A stretch of DNA of 64,000 nucleotides from Sphagnum compactum (taxonomy: Eukaryota; Bryophyta; Sphagnopsida; Sphagnales): contig OZ234493.1 in assembly GCA_965153455.1 (NCBI GenBank), positions 15,552,213 to 15,616,212 of the forward strand. The letters run 5' to 3'. The position numbers were made by a program, and so were the translations under genes. The notes below the pieces were generated by a model. It was not told the origin of the DNA. It made no database searches and saw only the letters and a program-made list of their open reading frames with translations. Positions 1 to 12,600 of the stretch are shown in pieces. Numbering within the stretch: the first letter of the stretch is position 1; the number at the start of each line of letters is the position of its first letter.

Positions 1-2077
1 TGTACTTGGGGGGCTGCTGTTGCTGTAAGCTGTAGGGTGTCATGAGCCTTCCAACATCAAACTCCATGTGATCCTGGATTCTCAATTGTGGGTGTGTAAG
101 TGTATCAGAAAGGTCTGTTGGTGAAATATGACCTGATCCAGAAGAACAATGTCCATTCAGATAGCCATGTCCACGACCATTTGATACCACCATGTCACCT
201 ATTCTTTGAGTGCCTGCCACAGGAGAAAAGGAATTTGTCTTCCCAGAGTGGCTTGCTCGAGTATTTCGACGAAGAATCTTATCAGGATATGGAGGCAACC
301 TCCCATCCCGCACTGCAGTGGAACGGGAAGCCTCCTTCACAGCTACAGGAGTGGTATGGGACACTGCTTCGGTCCCATGTAAAGGGGAATGCAAGAAAGG
401 GCAGGCTTCACTGCGACTACAAAAACCCTGGAGGTAGTATCTGCAAACACTGCCCACAGTTGGAGTTCTGCAAGAATTGTCAGAGAACCCCAACTCTGAT
501 ATTTCTGTGTTTGAACCCCAAACCACATCAGGGGGATTCAGAGCTTGCTGAAGCCTCAGCTTCCGTTCCAAAGCTTGATTGTTCTGTGCATTTGCAGCAG
601 CAGCAAATCCAAGTTGCTGCAGGGCAGAGGCATTTCTTGAGCCTCGAATGGGCATGCTGCCAGCACTGGGGTAAGTACCCCCCCCACCTGGTCTTCCATT
701 GACTTGAGCTTGAAGACTTGCAAGCAGCTGGATCTGTTTCTGGCGCTCCATGAGCTGTTGCTGGATGTACAAGCGATGCTTCTGTTGCTGTTCCTCCAAA
801 TGTGCATATTGTGCTGCTGTTGCAGTTGCCTGTGCTTGGGCCTGAGCTTCAACAAGCTGCTGAGCTGCAAAATAATCCATGTCATTGTAGTCATACGGAA
901 TTTGCTTTTGCAACCGGCTTGAGGGCAATATGTTTCCAGATGCAACAGCAGATGGGTTTCTTGTTGCAGCCTGCAGGGTAGCTGCCACAACCTCCAGCTG
1001 CTGGTGATATTGAGAACCAGCACCACCACCAGCTCCTCCGGACCCATAGCCCCCTCCTGGAGAATTCTGCTGCCTCATTGCTTTCTTAAAAGCCTGTGTT
1101 GCAACAACCTCTGCATAATCACTACCCATTCCATCATAACAGCTGCTTCCATTCCGCAGTCCATTCATATTCACTACAGGCTTACCTGTAAAGAGATCCA
1201 GGGAAGGGGATGATCTGGATGCATAAAACTCATACGAAGGGGCAGAAGATCCTGTGCCATAAACATCCAAGTGCGAATACAATCCATTTGACCCTGCTAG
1301 GCCATGTCCATTAGAGAGAGGATGCTGTACCACCACACTACTACCTCTGCCACAAACAGACCCATTGCTAAGAATAGCTCTATTGTCCCCCCCTGTGTTG
1401 TCATCAATCAAGGATTGCAACAAAATGCTACTCCCTTCCTCAAAGCTGAGGTTTCCAAAAGCTGCTGTCAAATGATGATCAGAGGAGGAGGACCTATCGT
1501 TTTGAGAAGAAGGCACCTCCTCATACGGGTGAGCTCCAGGGGCTTGAAAGCTCGGAGATGGCTCCCGCTGTTGCTGCTGTGCTTGTTGTGGTTGTTGTTG
1601 AAGCGAGGTGAGCTGATGTTGTTTCCTCTGCATATCCAGTCGCTGCTGCTGCCGCTGGTGGCCGCCGCCACCAGTATTGCCATCCAGGGTAAGGTCCGCA
1701 AGAAAGGGAGAGATGTGGGTAGCAGAAGAACCAGAAGAAGAAGAGGATTTGGGAGAGAGTAGTACAGGAAGGTCGCTGTAGAGAGTGCGGTTGTCCATAG
1801 GAGGAGGGAGCTTCTTCACACCGGCATAAGACCTATAAAAGCTCTCGTAATGCTCATCGCAACGGATGTCTACGAAGGGTTTCACAGCAGGAAGAGCCTC
1901 ATCTTCGTGCATGCCGATAGAAGAACCTTCCTCTATCTCCGATCCGTGCACGCGCTGCAGCTCTTCCAGATGCGGAGGCGCGGAAGTCGCCCTGGGAACA
2001 TCGACAACCGGGTTCGTGGACGTAACGTGCGGAATTTCACACAGCAGCTGCTCGAATTCTTCATCGTCCTGCTCCAT
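1..2077 (-). CDS. CCCH zinc-finger protein, probably Pumilio-family RNA-binding protein (N-terminal 692 residues; C-terminus outside window)
   Basis: One uninterrupted frame runs from ATG at 2077 to the window edge. The N-terminus is acidic (MEQDDEEFEQLLCEIPHVTS), a short motif that I recall, unverified, from plant Pumilio proteins of the APUM7-12 type. Long Ser-, Gln- and Gly-rich low-complexity stretches follow (Q-rich around residues 150-185, Gly-rich around 330-345 and 460). Near residue 540 there is one complete CCCH finger, CRYYLQGFCSRSEACPFLH, with C-x7-C-x5-C-x3-H spacing. The last visible residues (YSLQQQQPPKY) resemble the segment that precedes the Pumilio repeats in plant homologues, so the RNA-binding repeats would begin just outside the window. 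Seen: the finger and the frame. Inferred: Pumilio identity and a role in mRNA binding and translational control. An alternative is another plant CCCH protein. Two internal splice-like strings (CAGGTAAGCC near 1185, CAGGTGGG near 685) read through in frame. Confidence 0.72.
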   Translation of the reverse strand, partial: MEQDDEEFEQLLCEIPHVTSTNPVVDVPRATSAPPHLEELQRVHGSEIEEGSSIGMHEDEALPAVKPFVDIRCDEHYESFYRSYAGVKKLPPPMDNRTLYSDLPVLLSPKSSSSSGSSATHISPFLADLTLDGNTGGGGHQRQQQRLDMQRKQHQLTSLQQQPQQAQQQQREPSPSFQAPGAHPYEEVPSSQNDRSSSSDHHLTAAFGNLSFEEGSSILLQSLIDDNTGGDNRAILSNGSVCGRGSSVVVQHPLSNGHGLAGSNGLYSHLDVYGTGSSAPSYEFYASRSSPSLDLFTGKPVVNMNGLRNGSSCYDGMGSDYAEVVATQAFKKAMRQQNSPGGGYGSGGAGGGAGSQYHQQLEVVAATLQAATRNPSAVASGNILPSSRLQKQIPYDYNDMDYFAAQQLVEAQAQAQATATAAQYAHLEEQQQKHRLYIQQQLMERQKQIQLLASLQAQVNGRPGGGGTYPSAGSMPIRGSRNASALQQLGFAAAANAQNNQALERKLRLQQALNPPDVVWGSNTEISELGFSDNSCRTPTVGSVCRYYLQGFCSRSEACPFLHSPLHGTEAVSHTTPVAVKEASRSTAVRDGRLPPYPDKILRRNTRASHSGKTNSFSPVAGTQRIGDMVVSNGRGHGYLNGHCSSGSGHISPTDLSDTLTHPQLRIQDHMEFDVGRLMTPYSLQQQQPPKY

Positions 2078-3900
2078 TTCCTCTCGTCTTCTCCACCGCT
2101 TTCAAGTTGCAAACTCTTGCAGGGAAAAGCTCTTTTCACTAGCCTCCAGAACGCGACGCCCTCATGAGCGGCTGCCATTTACAACAACACAGAGACACAG
2201 AGACAGACGACGATGATGTGAGAAGCTCCAGCAGCCGCCTACACTGCGGCGATCGCCTCTCATCGGCTCATCAAATCTTCTGGCTTGTTTTGTACACAAT
2301 CGAAACCAGCCAGATGATCGATGGAAGAAAAGGCACAGCAACAGCAGAAGCAGGAAGAAGACGATCAAAGAACAAGCTTTCCCTTGAATTGCAGAAGCAA
2401 AATGGAAACACAAACGCGTCTAATTGTGATCTTCTCCTCACAAAATCTATTGCATCTTCTTACCTGCTGCTGCTTGCTCGACACTCCTTCTGAGCAAATG
2501 CCGCTGCGCGCTTGCATCGGACATTCACCATATCGGTGGCATAACGCTCCAGCTGAAGAAACAGAAGCTGCTACTGCCGTACACACTTCCCTACGCAAAA
2601 GATTTGAATCCCACACGACGGACGGACAGACGGACGTTCACTCACTGCGGCTGCGGCGGAGGAGTATGTACTTACAAGCGTTTGTTTAGCGGCTAGGCGA
2701 GCGGGCGCGCGGGGCGGAGGGGATTGTTTGTTTGCGTGTCACGTAGTCGTCAGAAGAAGAGGAAGACTGAAGCGACGCCGCCGCAAGCATCCATGATTGT
2801 TGTTGGTTTTGCATGCAAATCTGCCCGCGAGAGTAGTAGCCTTATTACTGTTGCAGAAATAGGATCATCATAGGGATGAGAAGACGACAGTGTAGAGAAG
2901 AAAGCGGAAAAACAAATCGCGAAGAAAAAGACGACGACGACGACAACAGACGCTGATGATGCTGCTGATGATGATACCTACACACCACCTAAACTCTTGT
3001 GAAGGGAAAAAAAACTACAAATCGATCAGAACATCAACGATAACGAGCTACATTTGCAAAGCAGCACGTCTTGACGATCGGTCGGTGAGACAGAGACGAT
3101 GATGGTTGTTCAACCACACCTCCTGCACACAGACAGATCGTTTCGTTCTAGAAGTTTCCAGAAACATGCTCAGACAAATAAACAAACGTGGGAGTGATGG
3201 AGGGGAGCGAGTATCAACGGACACTACTACTGGTCGTGATGGTGCGTGTGGAAGCCGCTAATGACAACACGAGTAATTCGCGATGAAGAGAAAGATAAAT
3301 ACCGGTATCCAAGCAAGAGACAGAGACAGAGAGAAGGGGCAGCAAACAAACGTGCCACGATCTGATGAGGTGCGGGACAACGACGAAGAAGCCGATTTCT
3401 CATACGCAGCAGCAGATCGCACGGAAAAAGAAAAACAACAACAACAACAGTGCAGCTTCTTCGTTTGTTTCTTTGTTTGTTTCTGTTGCTTAGAGAGTTG
3501 GTTTAGTTTGCGGCCGCCTGCAGCAGCGCCGACGCAGAGGAAAAGAAAGGGGAAAGAAAAAAGACACTGGAACGCAGGCAGTCAGTGGCGAAACCTAGAC
3601 CACGCCACCAGCACCAATGCTGATGACAATAAAAGGGGGAATTTGCGGAAATCACAAAGGGTGAACAAACAGATCGCCATCCAAAAGTGGGAAGTCAAAT
3701 GGACGAAGACTTGCGAAATGTGTCAGAGAGAGGAGACGACGACGCGGGGCGCAAGTTTTTACACTTGTTGGTTTTCTGAGCTCTTCTTTTGGTGTGGTTG
3801 TTTTGGTTGCCATTCTTTGCTGCGCTGCTGCATGTGTGGCGCCGATCTATGAGACGGTTCTCTCGCAGTTCCAACCCTCGAAATTCCAGAAATTTCCTTA
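2078..3900. other. Upstream/leader region of the CCCH gene
   Basis: There is no convincing gene here. The stretch is rich in purine runs and GAC/GAT/CAG triplet repeats (for example gacgacgacgac near 2930-2945 and acaacaacaac near 3436). Open frames in it are low complexity without recognisable domains. It probably contains the promoter and a long 5' leader, perhaps with an intron, of the minus-strand CCCH gene. A TATA element or transcription start could not be assigned. Confidence 0.4.
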
Positions 3901-4139
3901 TTTGTTTTGTAGAACAGAACATTTGTTTTGCTTTTGAATCAATTTGCCCTCGACTTGCTGCTGCTGCTACTTTCTTCTCAAAAAACCCTTGCGTACTCTA
4001 CATACTGCTGCTGATTATTTCTCGGAAAACTCTTGTGCACTTAACATGCTGCTGCTGCTTACATTCTTGAACAACTCTTTTGCATTTTGCATCTCTGGAC
4101 ATTTTCTGTCTGGACAAAAGTTTGGAATCAGATTCATCA

Positions 4140-4445
4140 CTACAGAGAGTTTCAAGATTGCCAGATTCAACAGCAGATTCATCGCCAAAGTTTTCAAAGT
4201 CATCACCAGAGAGTTTTCAAAATTGCCAGATTCAACATTTGATATGGCAGCAGACTCGTCGACAGAGAACCTGGCTTCAAGATCACCATCATTGACAACA
4301 GCTTCATCACCAGAGAGTTTTCAAGATCACCAAAATTCAACAACCAGACTCATCACCAGAGAGTGTTCAAGATCACCCAATCCAACAACAGATTCATTGC
4401 TGCAGAGTGTTCAAGATCACCAGATTCAACAACAGATGCAATCAT
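4140..4445. repeat. Degenerate tandem repeat, unit about 46 bp
   Basis: At least five copies of a unit beginning CAGAGAGT(T/G)TTCAAGATC and continuing CCAGATTCAACAACAGATTC are visible, at about 4142, 4205, 4311, 4357 and 4402. The last three are spaced 46 and 45 bp, while the earlier ones are interrupted. The plus-strand open frame through the array (3944-4510) is repeat-derived and shows no known protein family, so I do not call a gene. Confidence 0.75.
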
Positions 4446-6700
4446 CATCAATCATAATTTCAAAACCCACCAGATTTTTTTGTCATCGTCATCATCAGAT
4501 AGCATTTTGAAAATCCAGATTGAATTTCAGCAACAAGAACAGGGAGTTTCAAACTGTTCTGAGAGAGAAGACTAGGTACACTTACATTATCTGCACACAA
4601 ACATCAATTGCTTCATTTCATGCCCTCAGCAGAAATAGGTGCATCTACTACAGCTTCAGGATCCAGTGCAAGACTGGATTTGTGGATTGGATTTGTTTGC
4701 TGCTGGATCATTCTCAGTGAGGCGCTACCACATTCTGAGAGTTCAATGTGTGTTTTGTTCCTCAGAGGCAATCATATCCCAGGCAAGTGTTTGAAATCTT
4801 AAGGATGACACCACGAAGTGAGAAAGGAGGACAGCACATGATTGTGAGTCCAAAATTTGTGGGGAGGACCCTAAAATGTGAGCCCAACCATGGACACTGA
4901 GTTGTGAACCCTGAACCATAAAAGCACAACTTTCACATCTCTAGATTCACGAATTCAAAAACCTCTGCAAGCCCTTCATTACTTTCTTCCTTGAGAATCA
5001 AATATTCCATCACTGTCATTCTGGAGAGCATCATGTAAAATCTCCTGGCCCTCCTCCTCAGACAAAAGTCACTTGAGATGGTTTCCTGGCGTCAATCTGT
5101 TCAGCAGTTTCAGACTGCAGGTTTGACCTCTCCAGATCAAGGTACATGCTTTGTATAAAGAAAAGCAGCACCCTTGGGACCAATTCCTGCAACAGGGAAC
5201 TTATCAGTAGTAGCATTAGGAAATATTTCCATCTCTTCAGAAATCTCTTCCAATCCTGGTAATCAAGAGCTGCCTATATGACAGCAACCAACATTGAGCA
5301 TGCAAATGACCAGGTGACATGAAAGACAATGATTCAACACACAAAGCAGTAGCAAGGATGTCAAATGAGGCCTTTAGCTTGGCCTCATTTTTTCTCAAGT
5401 CATTGATTGAGGTCCAATCCCTTGCAGTCCTCCTTGACAAGCTCACTAGCCTTCATCAACTCATGAACATCCTTAACAAGTGTAACATACTTACCATTCT
5501 TAGCTGCAGCCCTGACATAACCTCAGTGGACCTGGCATCTGAGGTTGAGGGATTGAAATACACTACATCTAAGCCTGGTGTCCATATTCGTGTCCTGATG
5601 CTTACCAAGTCTCTCAAAGTGCAGGAAGGCTACACCTAATACTGAGCATTGTATCAGCTTCGTCCCACAACAATCCCCCTGGCACCCATCAATACATTCT
5701 GGATATATAAGTGGCAGAGGCTTCCAAAGCACAAGCCTGGTCTGAGGACAGGTCTCATGGTTGTAGATGCAGCCTCAGAATAGGTATACCACACTAATTT
5801 TGCACTGAATAAACTCACACCCCTCTTCTCCTGGCGCATCAAAAACTGAGAGCCCCACAGATATGCTCAATTCACAAGATTCCACTTCCAGTACAGAGAT
5901 TTCCAGAACCTAGCCCTCTGAATTCAATGACCTCAATCATGACAAGATCATAAGTTCTTTTTTGATTTTACACACAGTAAATCACATGTTGCCTACATAT
6001 AAATGAAGCTCTCAAGACAGAGTCTGGTTACCTTGTAGCAGTTCGCTCCTAGGCTGGAATGATAATTTGCAGATTTAAGGTACGTTGGTGACATGACTAC
6101 AAATGTCAGTACCATGCAGAAAACCACTTGGCTCAACTGCGTGTCAACCATCCCTTCCTAAACCTACTACACCACATCCCAGACAAAGGTTAATTACTAC
6201 TCTGTTTTCAATATTACAAGGATTTGCTCCTTGTGCCACTAATAATGAAATGGGATCTAAGACTTCCTCCAAAAACACAACATTATTTCCAAAGTTTAGC
6301 CGGTACTACTGCATAGGAAGTTCCAAAAACATTCAGCGGGTGTGCTCAGGTTTTAGGGTTTAAGGGTGGAAGTGTGTCTGGACTTTAGGGTTTCAACTAG
6401 AGGATTTTGCAGGCAGAGAGATGCTTGCTACGTGGAAAGAAACAGGTGAAGGACACACACACCACCAACCAACAAGATTGATCTGCCGTTTTCCTTTTTC
6501 TCACAAAGCTCAAGGTGATGATCTTTCGATTCTTTCTTGGTTGAAAGGATTGAAAAGGCTACCTAAAAACCTGGTGTTCAGTTCTCGTCTTCACTCCGTT
6601 CTTCGCTTTCCCTGGTTCGTTCACCCAACGAGTCGAAATTCTGACAAATTCTGCTAGCGGTTTCCTCTCAGGTTTGACGATAGCAGCTCGAGTTCGAACG
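4446..6700. other. Gene-poor spacer, no gene recognised
   Basis: There is moderate base composition and no open frame with a recognisable family. A minus-strand stretch at about 5230-5740 has short coding-like runs (for example AAKNGKYVTLVKDVHELMKA) interrupted by stops. It may be a decayed gene or transposon fragment but I cannot name it. Telo-box-like tttagggttt strings occur near 6350-6395. A (GA)n microsatellite lies just downstream at about 6765-6788. Confidence 0.4.
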
Positions 6701-7624
6701 CAACTACCAGAGCAGAATCAATGCTCCTGCTAGTCTTCGTGCGTGCGTCCCTTGTGAGCGTCCAAGAGAGAGAGAGAGAAAGAGAGAGCACATTTTCCAG
6801 CAGCAGATTTTTTCGCCGAAATTGAACACGAAGAAATCTGCGTCAGAAGACGCCAGCTCCAGGGCTTTACGAAATGCGTACGGTACGGAAGAAGAAACCC
6901 TTCGTCTTCTGCGAAATTTCCACTTCCTTGTTTCAAATTTTCTTCCCGCTTTTTTTTTCATTGGCGGGTCGTTTTCGTCATTAGCTGAAGTGGCGATCGT
7001 CCTCCGTAAGGACGGACGTTTAGCCAATTTTGGCTACAAACAAGATATGCAAGTAAATTTTTTTAAAAGCATCCTTCATATTTTTGCCTACAAATGCTAG
7101 AACCCAATAGCGAAATCTGGCGATATTATAAGAAAACATTTGATTTGTTTTCAATTGTCGATGATTGAAAAATCAAATGAACACATTTTTTAGCCAATTT
7201 GAAAAATAATTTAGCCAAAAAAATCCCGGTTTCATCCTTTCAAAAAAATAAATCTATGTTCATATTATTTCCTAATACTTGGGATGGAGAGCCACTATTA
7301 TTTTTTAAGACCTCCCTTGACTAGAGGCTAATTGTCCCCATATAATTAATAGTTAATTTCAACCATTAATAAATGTATTTAGTCGGTTATATTATTGGAA
7401 ATAGGAACATGTAATTATTTAATGCAACTATTGCGAATGCAAACCCCTATGTTTGGAGTGAACAATTTGGTTCCTCCATTTTCAAACAATTACCAAAATG
7501 GAGGTGGGTGTACCCTATTTGACGTTGAGGGCCCTAGAGGCTTTGCAATGCCATCCTTATTTTGAGCCTTTTTTTTTTTTCAATCTCTTCTCGCACCTTT
7601 TTTTTGTTAGCTTTTTGGAGAAAA

Positions 7625-7895
7625 TTTGCACCCAAAAAAATAAAAACATTGGTTGTGTCACAATTAGTTTGTTGTGTTAAAGTTAGTTTAAAATTAATGT
7701 GTCGTGTTGCAATTTGTTCATTTTTAGTGTGTTATGTCAAAGTTGGTTCATAGTTAATGTGTGCTTGAACATAATTAATGTAGGTTAGTGTGTTATGTCA
7801 AATTTGGTTCATGGTAAGTGCAATGTGTCATAATTAGTGCATGATTAGGTGTGTTGTGTCAAGGTTAGTTCATGGTTAATGTGTTGTTTCAACTC
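7625..7895. repeat. Irregular TGTGTTGTGTCAAAGTTAGTTCAT repeat array
   Basis: A run of loosely repeated short phrases built on tgtgt(t/c)(g/a)tgtcaaagttagttcat and ggttaatgtgttg is visible at least five times with variable spacing. There is no coding potential. It lies at the start of the AT-rich region. The rest of 7000-8520 is AT-rich with nothing recognisable. Confidence 0.6.
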
Positions 7896-8524
7896 GTGCT
7901 TATGCAATTGTGTTCTAATCATTGTTTGCAATCTTTATCCATCAAACAAATAAAATTGTGTCAAAAACAAAATTGTTACATCAAATTCCAAAGTTTTCAA
8001 TCAAAACCAACCAAAAAATTTGAAAAAACATTCGCTCTTATTCAAGCTTTAAGAACAAAGCAAAAACAAATAACCATTTGATTATCTCCATGTAAAATAC
8101 TCAAATTCAATCACAAATGAATTGTAAGTGGTCATGCAATAACTAATGTTGTGCCATGCGCAAAACATGGCGTCAATCACCATTGTCAACACTCTAGGAA
8201 CATTGTTCAACTAGTACAAAGAGAAAAATGACAATGGAGATGTGTGCATACTTTGCATTTTTTGATGAACAAAGTAATTCAACAAAAAATGCCAATTCAA
8301 TTTCGTCATCACCGACCCTTTAAAACCAACTACATCCCCTCCACCTAACGTAGTAAGTTTGGAATTTGGAAAAAATGTTGCAAAATAGTGAAAATACAAG
8401 CCAAGGGAACAATAGGTGTAGGAAAAAAAAATTCACTTCATTGTAACTAATTGTCATTTCTTAGAGCCTAACGATATTCAATGAGGGCACTGCATGATTT
8501 GTAATGAATGTCAACATTTTCAAT

Positions 8525-9620
8525 CTATTTATTATATTGGGTGTATTTGGTGATTGTGAACCCACATTTAATGTGAATTTTAACAACATCAAAACAATGT
8601 TCTAGACTCACATTCTCTTCATGTTCTATAATCATGTTGTGCATGATTACACATGCATACAAAATGTTTGAAACCACATTGTCTACACAAGTTTTGAACA
8701 ATTGCAAACTAACTTTGTAACACCTTTAAGTTTCACTCTACATTTTTTGCATTTCATCTTATCGGCAAAATGCTTTTGCTTCTCACCAAACAATTCATGC
8801 ATAATTTACACAAAAATTGACCATCATCGATAAATCCCATCGACAAGAAAATAATACTTTGAATAGTGTTCACATTCATTTGAAATTCAATGTCATTACT
8901 TGCACCCCACAACAAACTAGAAACCAATGGAACCCTATTCAAAACATTTAAGTTGTCATCCCACCTTGTAATTCAAAATCAGCATGTTAAAACAAAGACT
9001 CTTATTTGTAATTGTTTATAAAATTATAGAAGCATTCTTGTTTTCGTTAATAAATTCAAATTGCAAAGTAGTTGGAAAATTCTTCCATTTGTAGTGCATG
9101 AAATTAATCAAAAGAAACAAATATCCCTAAAAATTGTTACAATGATGTTAAGATGTTTGAATTGGTTGTTGCAAACAAATTAACTCAACCACCTTTCAAA
9201 CTACTTTCATGAATCAATTTAAACTTTCCATGGTTGTTTCTTTCCCATGCAACTATATTCATCTATTGCATTAGTTATGATGCCATAACCAAGCATTCAA
9301 ACAATAGCAATACACTTTTGCAAAGTAAACAACCCCAAAGTGCTACAAACATCTCATTGCTACACAAAATATCCATCACACCAATTGATAGAAGCAACAT
9401 TTCGGAGGAACAAATAACACCTCATCATGTAGTGATGACAAAATTGTTGGTGATTGTAAATAATATTCTCATAAAAATAGTCATGCATGATTCTTTCTTC
9501 ACCAAATTCTCACTTTTTCATAATAGTCAGTCAATTACCCCCATGACCCCAATTTGCATCAATGTGTTTTATAAGATCATGTTTTATTGCAATGTGATTC
9601 AAAACAAAATTGTCCTCATT
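8525..9620 (-). pseudogene. Decayed PIF/Harbinger-type transposase (plant transposon protein, DDE superfamily)
   Basis: Reading the minus strand in shifting frames gives, in family order: HDYFYENIIYNHQQF and YLFLRNVASI (helical N-terminal region, about 9500-9420), TLGLFTLQKCIAIV then MLGYG and NAIDEYSCMGKK (about 9340-9250), NFMHYKWKNFPTTLQFEF followed by NASIIL (first DDE block, about 9090-9015), DNLNVLNRVPLVSSLLWG (second block, about 8960-8900), and ILYACVIMHNMIIEHEEN (C-terminal block, about 8665-8605). This is the order found in plant Harbinger (ALP1-like) transposases. Several in-frame stops and frameshifts make it dead. The first catalytic Asp normally found before the MHWxWKN-like block is replaced by Asn. 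No terminal inverted repeats or target duplication were located. The plus-strand open frame at 9234-9635 is a shadow of this relic. Confidence 0.85.
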
Positions 9621-9639
9621 TTTGTCATCAAATAAATTC

Positions 9640-12600
9640 ATTTGCTACATGGCCATTAATCACCACTGCCATTGTTTCACAATGCTTGTAAATAATGGAA
9701 CACAAAAACCAACAACAAAACAAAAGAAGACAAAAAAATATTAGTGTGTTGTATAGCAACAACCAAAAATAAATAAAAATGGCACATGTGAGTTTGAATT
9801 TGGTTGATTAATGATCACATTACCCCTATGGAGTTGCAAAATGAAGAATAAAAAATCAAGCTAAAGGATTCAAAATTTACTAAAGCCACATTTTGAAAAA
9901 ATTTGCAAACTTATTTAAGATGATCAAAACCTACAAACATTGTGCATCACGTTCTTTGTAAATACATTCATCAAAGCTCAAAAGATTAAAAATTACAAAA
10001 GTTGCATTAACAAGAAAAAAATCAAAGGCATGGAAATCATGAATTGACATACATGTGTAGGTGGTGTTGGATGATGGGGCATGTGCACATGTTTAAGGTT
10101 GGCTCATCACATGTCACTTTCGTAAACCCTTGGAAATTTTTTATATAGGGAAGTTTAGGGTTTCAACATTGGAGATGCCTTAAAATATGATGGTTTGTGA
10201 TTTGCAATATCAAAGGTTTATCACTTATGATTTAAAACCCATGACTAACATAATGACCAAAATAATATTATTAACATCAAATAATAGAACAAAAAATGAG
10301 CCATTTACAAGAGGTGCTTATTACTAGACCCAAGATATTAGCATTAATGATTCCTTACCTTTGTGATGAATAAGGATCAACCATTGATATCAATTGACAG
10401 AATTTTTGTTTTATACATAGCAATGGGAGTTCCATGTATCTTCACCTAATCATTGATATCTTCTTGCATGTGTTTAATTCATTAGGTTGTGACTTATTTG
10501 TGAATTTATTGTATGCATAATCCTTTTCATGTTTAATAAAATTCAATTGAAAAAATAATCAAATGTTCATGAAAAAATCAAAAACCAAATACATCATATA
10601 AATTGGATAAAAATGCAACTATATGAACAAATAATGAAAAATTCAAATCATTCAACATATTAACACAAAATAAACCATTGAATAGAAACCCACATTTAAT
10701 AACCTTAGGCACGAGACTTTGAGGTCATTTAATGCAAAAGTTGTAACAAGCTTTTGCTAATTGCATACGAATTTTTTTTGTTTATTCTGGGGAAAATAAA
10801 TGTTGATCCAAGAATTGGAAATTCTATACCATTGATCATTTTTTATGAAGTGTTAATCCCACAATCATTTGAACTTTTTTAATATCATTTTCATCATTCA
10901 TTCCTTTGAAATTTTTATTTTAGTTTGGATTTTATACATGTACGTTGAATATATATTAATTAGTCACTACATGTTTTTTAACATTCTAATTCAAACTTAT
11001 GGTGAACCTCATATTGGAACTAAAATCAATTGAATTTCTTGCCTCATGGGTTAAATGTGTGTTATATTGTTATATTTGACCAACAAAACATTAGAAGAAA
11101 TCTTGTAATATGTAACCATTCAGTTTGCAACTACATGTAACTACTTATCATTTGCAACTTTGTTTTATCAGTTTAACAATTAGTCACTGTCTTTTAAATT
11201 TTACGACTATTTTTGCGATTGTGGTGCATTATTAAATTACACATCCTTCCATATTGACTAGCTTCTTGGATTTTTCATCCAAGAATAAGCTCATATGTTC
11301 ATTTAATTGCAAAATTAAATGCAATTTGGTTACTTGTTATGGTGTGTTTATACATTTAATGTACACTAGGGTTTTGTGGACTACATTAAAAATATACTAT
11401 ATAAATTTTATTCAAGGTACATTAAATAATTATTAAGCTTATATAACATATTAAAATGCATCTAAATTATATTCAAAGTATATTAAACATATATATGACC
11501 ATATTATAAGCATATTGAAAAAAAATCATTTTGATAGTATGGTTCATTTAAAAATACACCACCTTTATTAATGTATGAATAAATTATAGTAGCAAGGTCA
11601 TCTTAATATGATATAATCATTGTATCAAAAAAGCATTAATTATCGATAAATTAATAGTTTTAAATAATTCTTTAATTAGTATAAAGTATGAACTAAATAA
11701 TTTTATTTAATCCTTTAATTATATTTTAACTAATACCAACTAATTAAATAATAATGTTTTATTAGTTACTTCAAAACTTTTTGTTGACTAATTAGATATT
11801 AAATTGTAAATTGATAAAATAATTCATCATTATTCATGAATTATTGATATTAATTAATTGATTAAGTAAGAATTGTAAAATAATAGTTAGTTAATTAGAA
11901 TTTATCTTATTTATATCCATAAAACAATAAGTTTATAAATAAATAATTTCTACAAAATATTTAGTTATTATGAAATAAATAATTATTCAGATAATAATTA
12001 AATGATTATTCCTTATTTAGTTCATTCTGAAATATATGATTAGTTCTAAAATATCTCAATAATCTGATTTAAGTAGTTAATCAAGAATTATCGTTAATAG
12101 CTAATGACTACTAATTAGTAAATATTTATTCAGCCAATGATGTATAACTAATAAACTATTCACAGATTAAATTGTCTAGTTACTATTAATGATTAATTAA
12201 AACTGATTTTTTTCCTTAATAAATAAATAGAATTCATAATATATAATGTTTGTTCTAATACTTAATTTTTAATTAGTTAATATGTATTCCATATAAAGAA
12301 GTAATTTATTTATTATTTAATTAATATTTATTAAACTATATGATATTTAAGATTTATTAATCAATAATTACGATTAATATCTAATAAATATTAATCAGTT
12401 AATATTAATGGTTTATTAAAACTGATTCAATATATACTAATTAAGTTAATAAGTTAGAAATTTATAGTTAATATTCAGGAATTACCAATTAGTTAGTAAT
12501 TTATTTTGTTAGATAATCAATTCATACCTAATTAATTTTTTAAAAATTAATTGATCACTAGCAATTAAATTTTTTAATTTTCAGAGGTATTAATAGTATT